Of a DNA stretch of 6,299 nucleotides, positions 5,465 through 6,299 are shown piece by piece. The notes beneath the pieces are model-generated. The model ran no database searches. It saw only the letters and a program-made list of their open reading frames with translations, and was not told the DNA's origin. The translations under genes and the position numbers were made by a program. Origin of the DNA: Bacillota bacterium (GTDB lineage Bacteria > Bacillota > Clostridia > Acetivibrionales > DSM-1351); the NCBI GenBank assembly GCA_023393115.1, contig JAEWMS010000018.1, forward strand, positions 1 through 6,299, written 5' to 3'. The first letter of the stretch is position 1; each line of letters begins with the position of its first letter.

Positions 5465-5578
5465 ATGAAAGTTAAACCATCAGTAAAAACAGTATGTGAA
5501 AAATGCAAGATCATTAAGAGAAAAGGCAGAGTTATGATAATCTGCGAAAACCCAAAGCACAAGCAAAAGCAGGGTTAA
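5465..5578 (+). CDS. rpmJ: 50S ribosomal protein L36, zinc-binding form
   Basis: Encodes 37 residues beginning MKVKPSVKTVCEKCK, the full length of L36, the smallest 50S protein, which binds 23S rRNA. The zinc ligands C11, C14, C27 and H32 (C-x2-C-x12-C-x4-H) are all present, so this is the zinc-containing C+ form. AAGGAGG (5450-5456) lies 8 nt before the ATG. It follows infA, as is usual in Firmicutes, with an AT-rich 96-nt gap. A weak bulged pairing of AATAA/TACC (5364-5374) with GGTATTATT (5397-5405) spans the end of infA and that gap. It is followed by a 300-nt region before rpsM. Confidence 0.98.
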   Translation: MKVKPSVKTVCEKCKIIKRKGRVMIICENPKHKQKQG

Positions 5579-5718
5579 TTTATTAATTTCGTAAAATCTC
5601 ACAAGAAGCGGCTGAACATAGAATTTTTCAATAGATTTGAATCATCCCAATTCTTTGTTATTCTTGATGATATTTTAATATTTGACGATATCGCAAGGAA
5701 TAAGATGCCATAGACGGG

Positions 5719-5745
5719 ATTGCCTTGGGAATGGCAATTTTATTT
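5719..5745 (+). terminator. Intrinsic terminator-like hairpin between rpmJ and rpsM
   Basis: ATTGCC (5719-5724) pairs with GGCAAT (5733-5738) across an eight-base loop and runs straight into TTTTATTT. The stem is short but has a GC-rich top and a good U-tract, a common form in low-GC Gram-positives. It could end the infA-rpmJ transcript or act as an attenuator for rpsM, because TGCCAT (5706-5711) can pair with ATGGCA (5731-5736) and take away its 3' arm. Confidence 0.55.
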
Positions 5746-5746
5746 A

Positions 5747-5831
5747 CATCCTAATCCTGCGGTGGAGAATTAGCATGAGTTGCGCATCGCTAGTTATTGA
5801 TAGCCTTTGCGCCAAAAGCCAGATGGCTTTT
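5747..5831 (+). other. Three tandem hairpins in the rpsM leader
   Basis: First, CATcCTAATCC (5747-5757) folds back on 5764-5777 (GG, bulge AGA, ATTAGcATG) with one C-C mismatch. Second, GCGCA (5782-5786) pairs with TGCGC (5808-5812), and inside it GCTA (5789-5792) pairs with TAGC (5801-5804). Third, AAAAGCC (5814-5820) pairs with GGCTTTT (5825-5831) around AGAT. The loop bases TGCG (5758-5761) of the first can also pair with CGCA (5783-5786) in the second, so a pseudoknot or switch is possible. The pairings were found by eye and no energies were computed. Confidence 0.4.
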
Positions 5832-5849
5832 AACAAGAATAAGTTTTAG
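5775..5849 (+). other. Possible 24-codon leader ORF before rpsM
   Basis: ATG 5775 opens a 24-codon frame beginning MSCASLVIDSLCAKSQMAF and ending at TAG 5847-5849, 29 nt before rpsM. GGAG (5764-5767) lies 7 nt before the ATG, a plausible ribosome binding site. The frame runs through the second and third hairpins of the leader, so ribosomes on it would unfold them. I recognise no family, and structured RNA may be the real constraint here. Confidence 0.22.
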
Positions 5850-5878
5850 GAGAAATTATTTGGAGGTGTAGGAAAAGT

Positions 5879-6247
5879 ATGGCACGTATTGCCGGAGTAG
5901 ATTTGCCCAGAGAAAAAAGGGTAGAAATTGGTCTTACTTACATTTTTGGAATCGGAAGATCCAAGTCAAACGAAATTCTCGTTAAGACTGGCATCAACCC
6001 CGACACAAGAGTAAGAGATCTTACTGACGACGAAATCAGCAAACTCAGAGAAACCATTGACAGAGAATATAAGGTTGAAGGTGATCTTAGAAGAGAAGTA
6101 GCGTTGAACATCAAGCGTCTTATTGAAATTGGATGCTACAGAGGAAGAAGACACAGAATGGGTCTTCCAGTTAGAGGTCAACGTACAAAGACTAACGCAA
6201 GGACTAGAAAAGGCCCTTCAAAGACCGTTAGCGGTAAAAAGAAATAG
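5879..6247 (+). CDS. rpsM: 30S ribosomal protein S13
   Basis: Encodes 122 residues (about 121 is usual). S13 sits in the 30S head, binds 16S rRNA and forms intersubunit bridges; its basic tail reaches toward the P-site tRNA. The N-terminus MARIAGVDLPREKRVEIGLT and the following YIFGIGRSKSNEIL are typical. The C-terminal block RGRRHRMGLPVRGQRTKTN (88-106) and the Lys/Arg-rich tail are the family signature. GGAGGTG (5862-5868) precedes the ATG by 10 nt. As first gene of the alpha operon it follows a long structured leader and lies 21 nt before rpsK. Confidence 0.98.
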   Translation: MARIAGVDLPREKRVEIGLTYIFGIGRSKSNEILVKTGINPDTRVRDLTDDEISKLRETIDREYKVEGDLRREVALNIKRLIEIGCYRGRRHRMGLPVRGQRTKTNARTRKGPSKTVSGKKK

Positions 6248-6268
6248 TTAAAGGAGGTTTGCGAACAC

Positions 6269-6299
6269 ATGGCAACAAAGACTGCTGGTGCTAAAAGGA
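6269..6299 (+). CDS. rpsK: 30S ribosomal protein S11, N-terminal start only
   Basis: Only ten codons (MATKTAGAKR) and one base are in the window. AAAGGAGGT (6250-6258) lies 10 nt before the ATG. The S11 N-terminus is variable, so the identity rests mainly on position: rpsK follows rpsM in nearly all Firmicutes, and an Ala/Thr/Lys-rich start is typical. Confidence 0.82.
   Translation, partial: MATKTAGAKR

Larger units (their letters stand above)
5579..5878 (+). promoter_or_regulatory. Structured 300-nt region before rpsM
   Basis: No conventional gene is visible here. The first 140 nt are AT-rich. They include a weak promoter-like pair, TTGTTA (5655-5660) and TAATAT (5676-5681), only 15 nt apart, and the palindrome CGATATCG (5686-5693). 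The second half can fold into four consecutive hairpins (5719-5738, 5747-5777, 5782-5812, 5814-5831), described separately. It ends in the rpsM ribosome binding site GGAGGTG (5862-5868). The layout suggests a regulatory leader for the alpha operon. In Escherichia coli the equivalent leader binds S4, but no similarity to that RNA can be claimed. Confidence 0.5.

Noticed and set aside
5655..5681. Promoter-like TTGTTA and TAATAT before rpsM
   Set aside because: The 15-nt spacing is suboptimal and the region is AT-rich, so I mention it in the leader entry but do not call a promoter.
1..6299. Mobile elements, CRISPR repeats, tRNA/rRNA genes or defence genes
   Set aside because: I saw no terminal repeats, regular repeat-spacer pattern, cloverleaf or matching protein; the gene order is an uninterrupted ribosomal locus.

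Overview
The window is a contiguous piece of the large ribosomal-protein locus (the S10-spc-alpha supercluster) of a low-GC Gram-positive bacterium. The protein sequences, the strong AGGAGG-type ribosome binding sites, the AT-rich gaps and the gene order point to a member of the Clostridia, plausibly a Ruminiclostridium-like cellulolytic lineage. That placement is an inference from recall, not a search result. All genes lie on the plus strand.

Bases 1-2926 are the distal half of the spc operon: the tail of rplF (L6), then rplR (L18), rpsE (S5), rpmD (L30), rplO (L15) and secY. They are packed with gaps of 1-18 nt, so they are read as one transcript with probable translational coupling. A 171-nt gap with a strong terminator-like hairpin and two smaller hairpins follows. 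Next come adk (adenylate kinase, zinc-LID form) and map (type I methionine aminopeptidase), 64 nt apart.

After map, a 212-nt gap holds a good SigA-type promoter (TTGTTA, 17 nt, TATAAT). It probably starts an internal transcript carrying a small KOW-domain RNA-binding protein gene, infA (IF-1, TTG start) and rpmJ (L36, zinc-binding form). A further 300-nt gap without a conventional gene separates rpmJ from rpsM (S13) and the first codons of a gene in the rpsK (S11) position, where the alpha operon begins. This gap is rich in potential RNA structure: a small intrinsic-terminator-like hairpin with a competing upstream pairing, three further hairpins and a 24-codon reading frame with a plausible ribosome binding site.

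Together the genes supply ribosome subunits (L6, L18, S5, L30, L15, L36, S13, S11), translation initiation (IF-1), removal of the initiator methionine (Map), membrane protein export (SecY) and adenylate homeostasis (Adk). The coding content is ordinary and conserved. I found no mobile element, CRISPR array, tRNA, rRNA or defence system. The points worth a second look are in the non-coding gaps, above all the rpsM leader and the promoter region ahead of the KOW gene.
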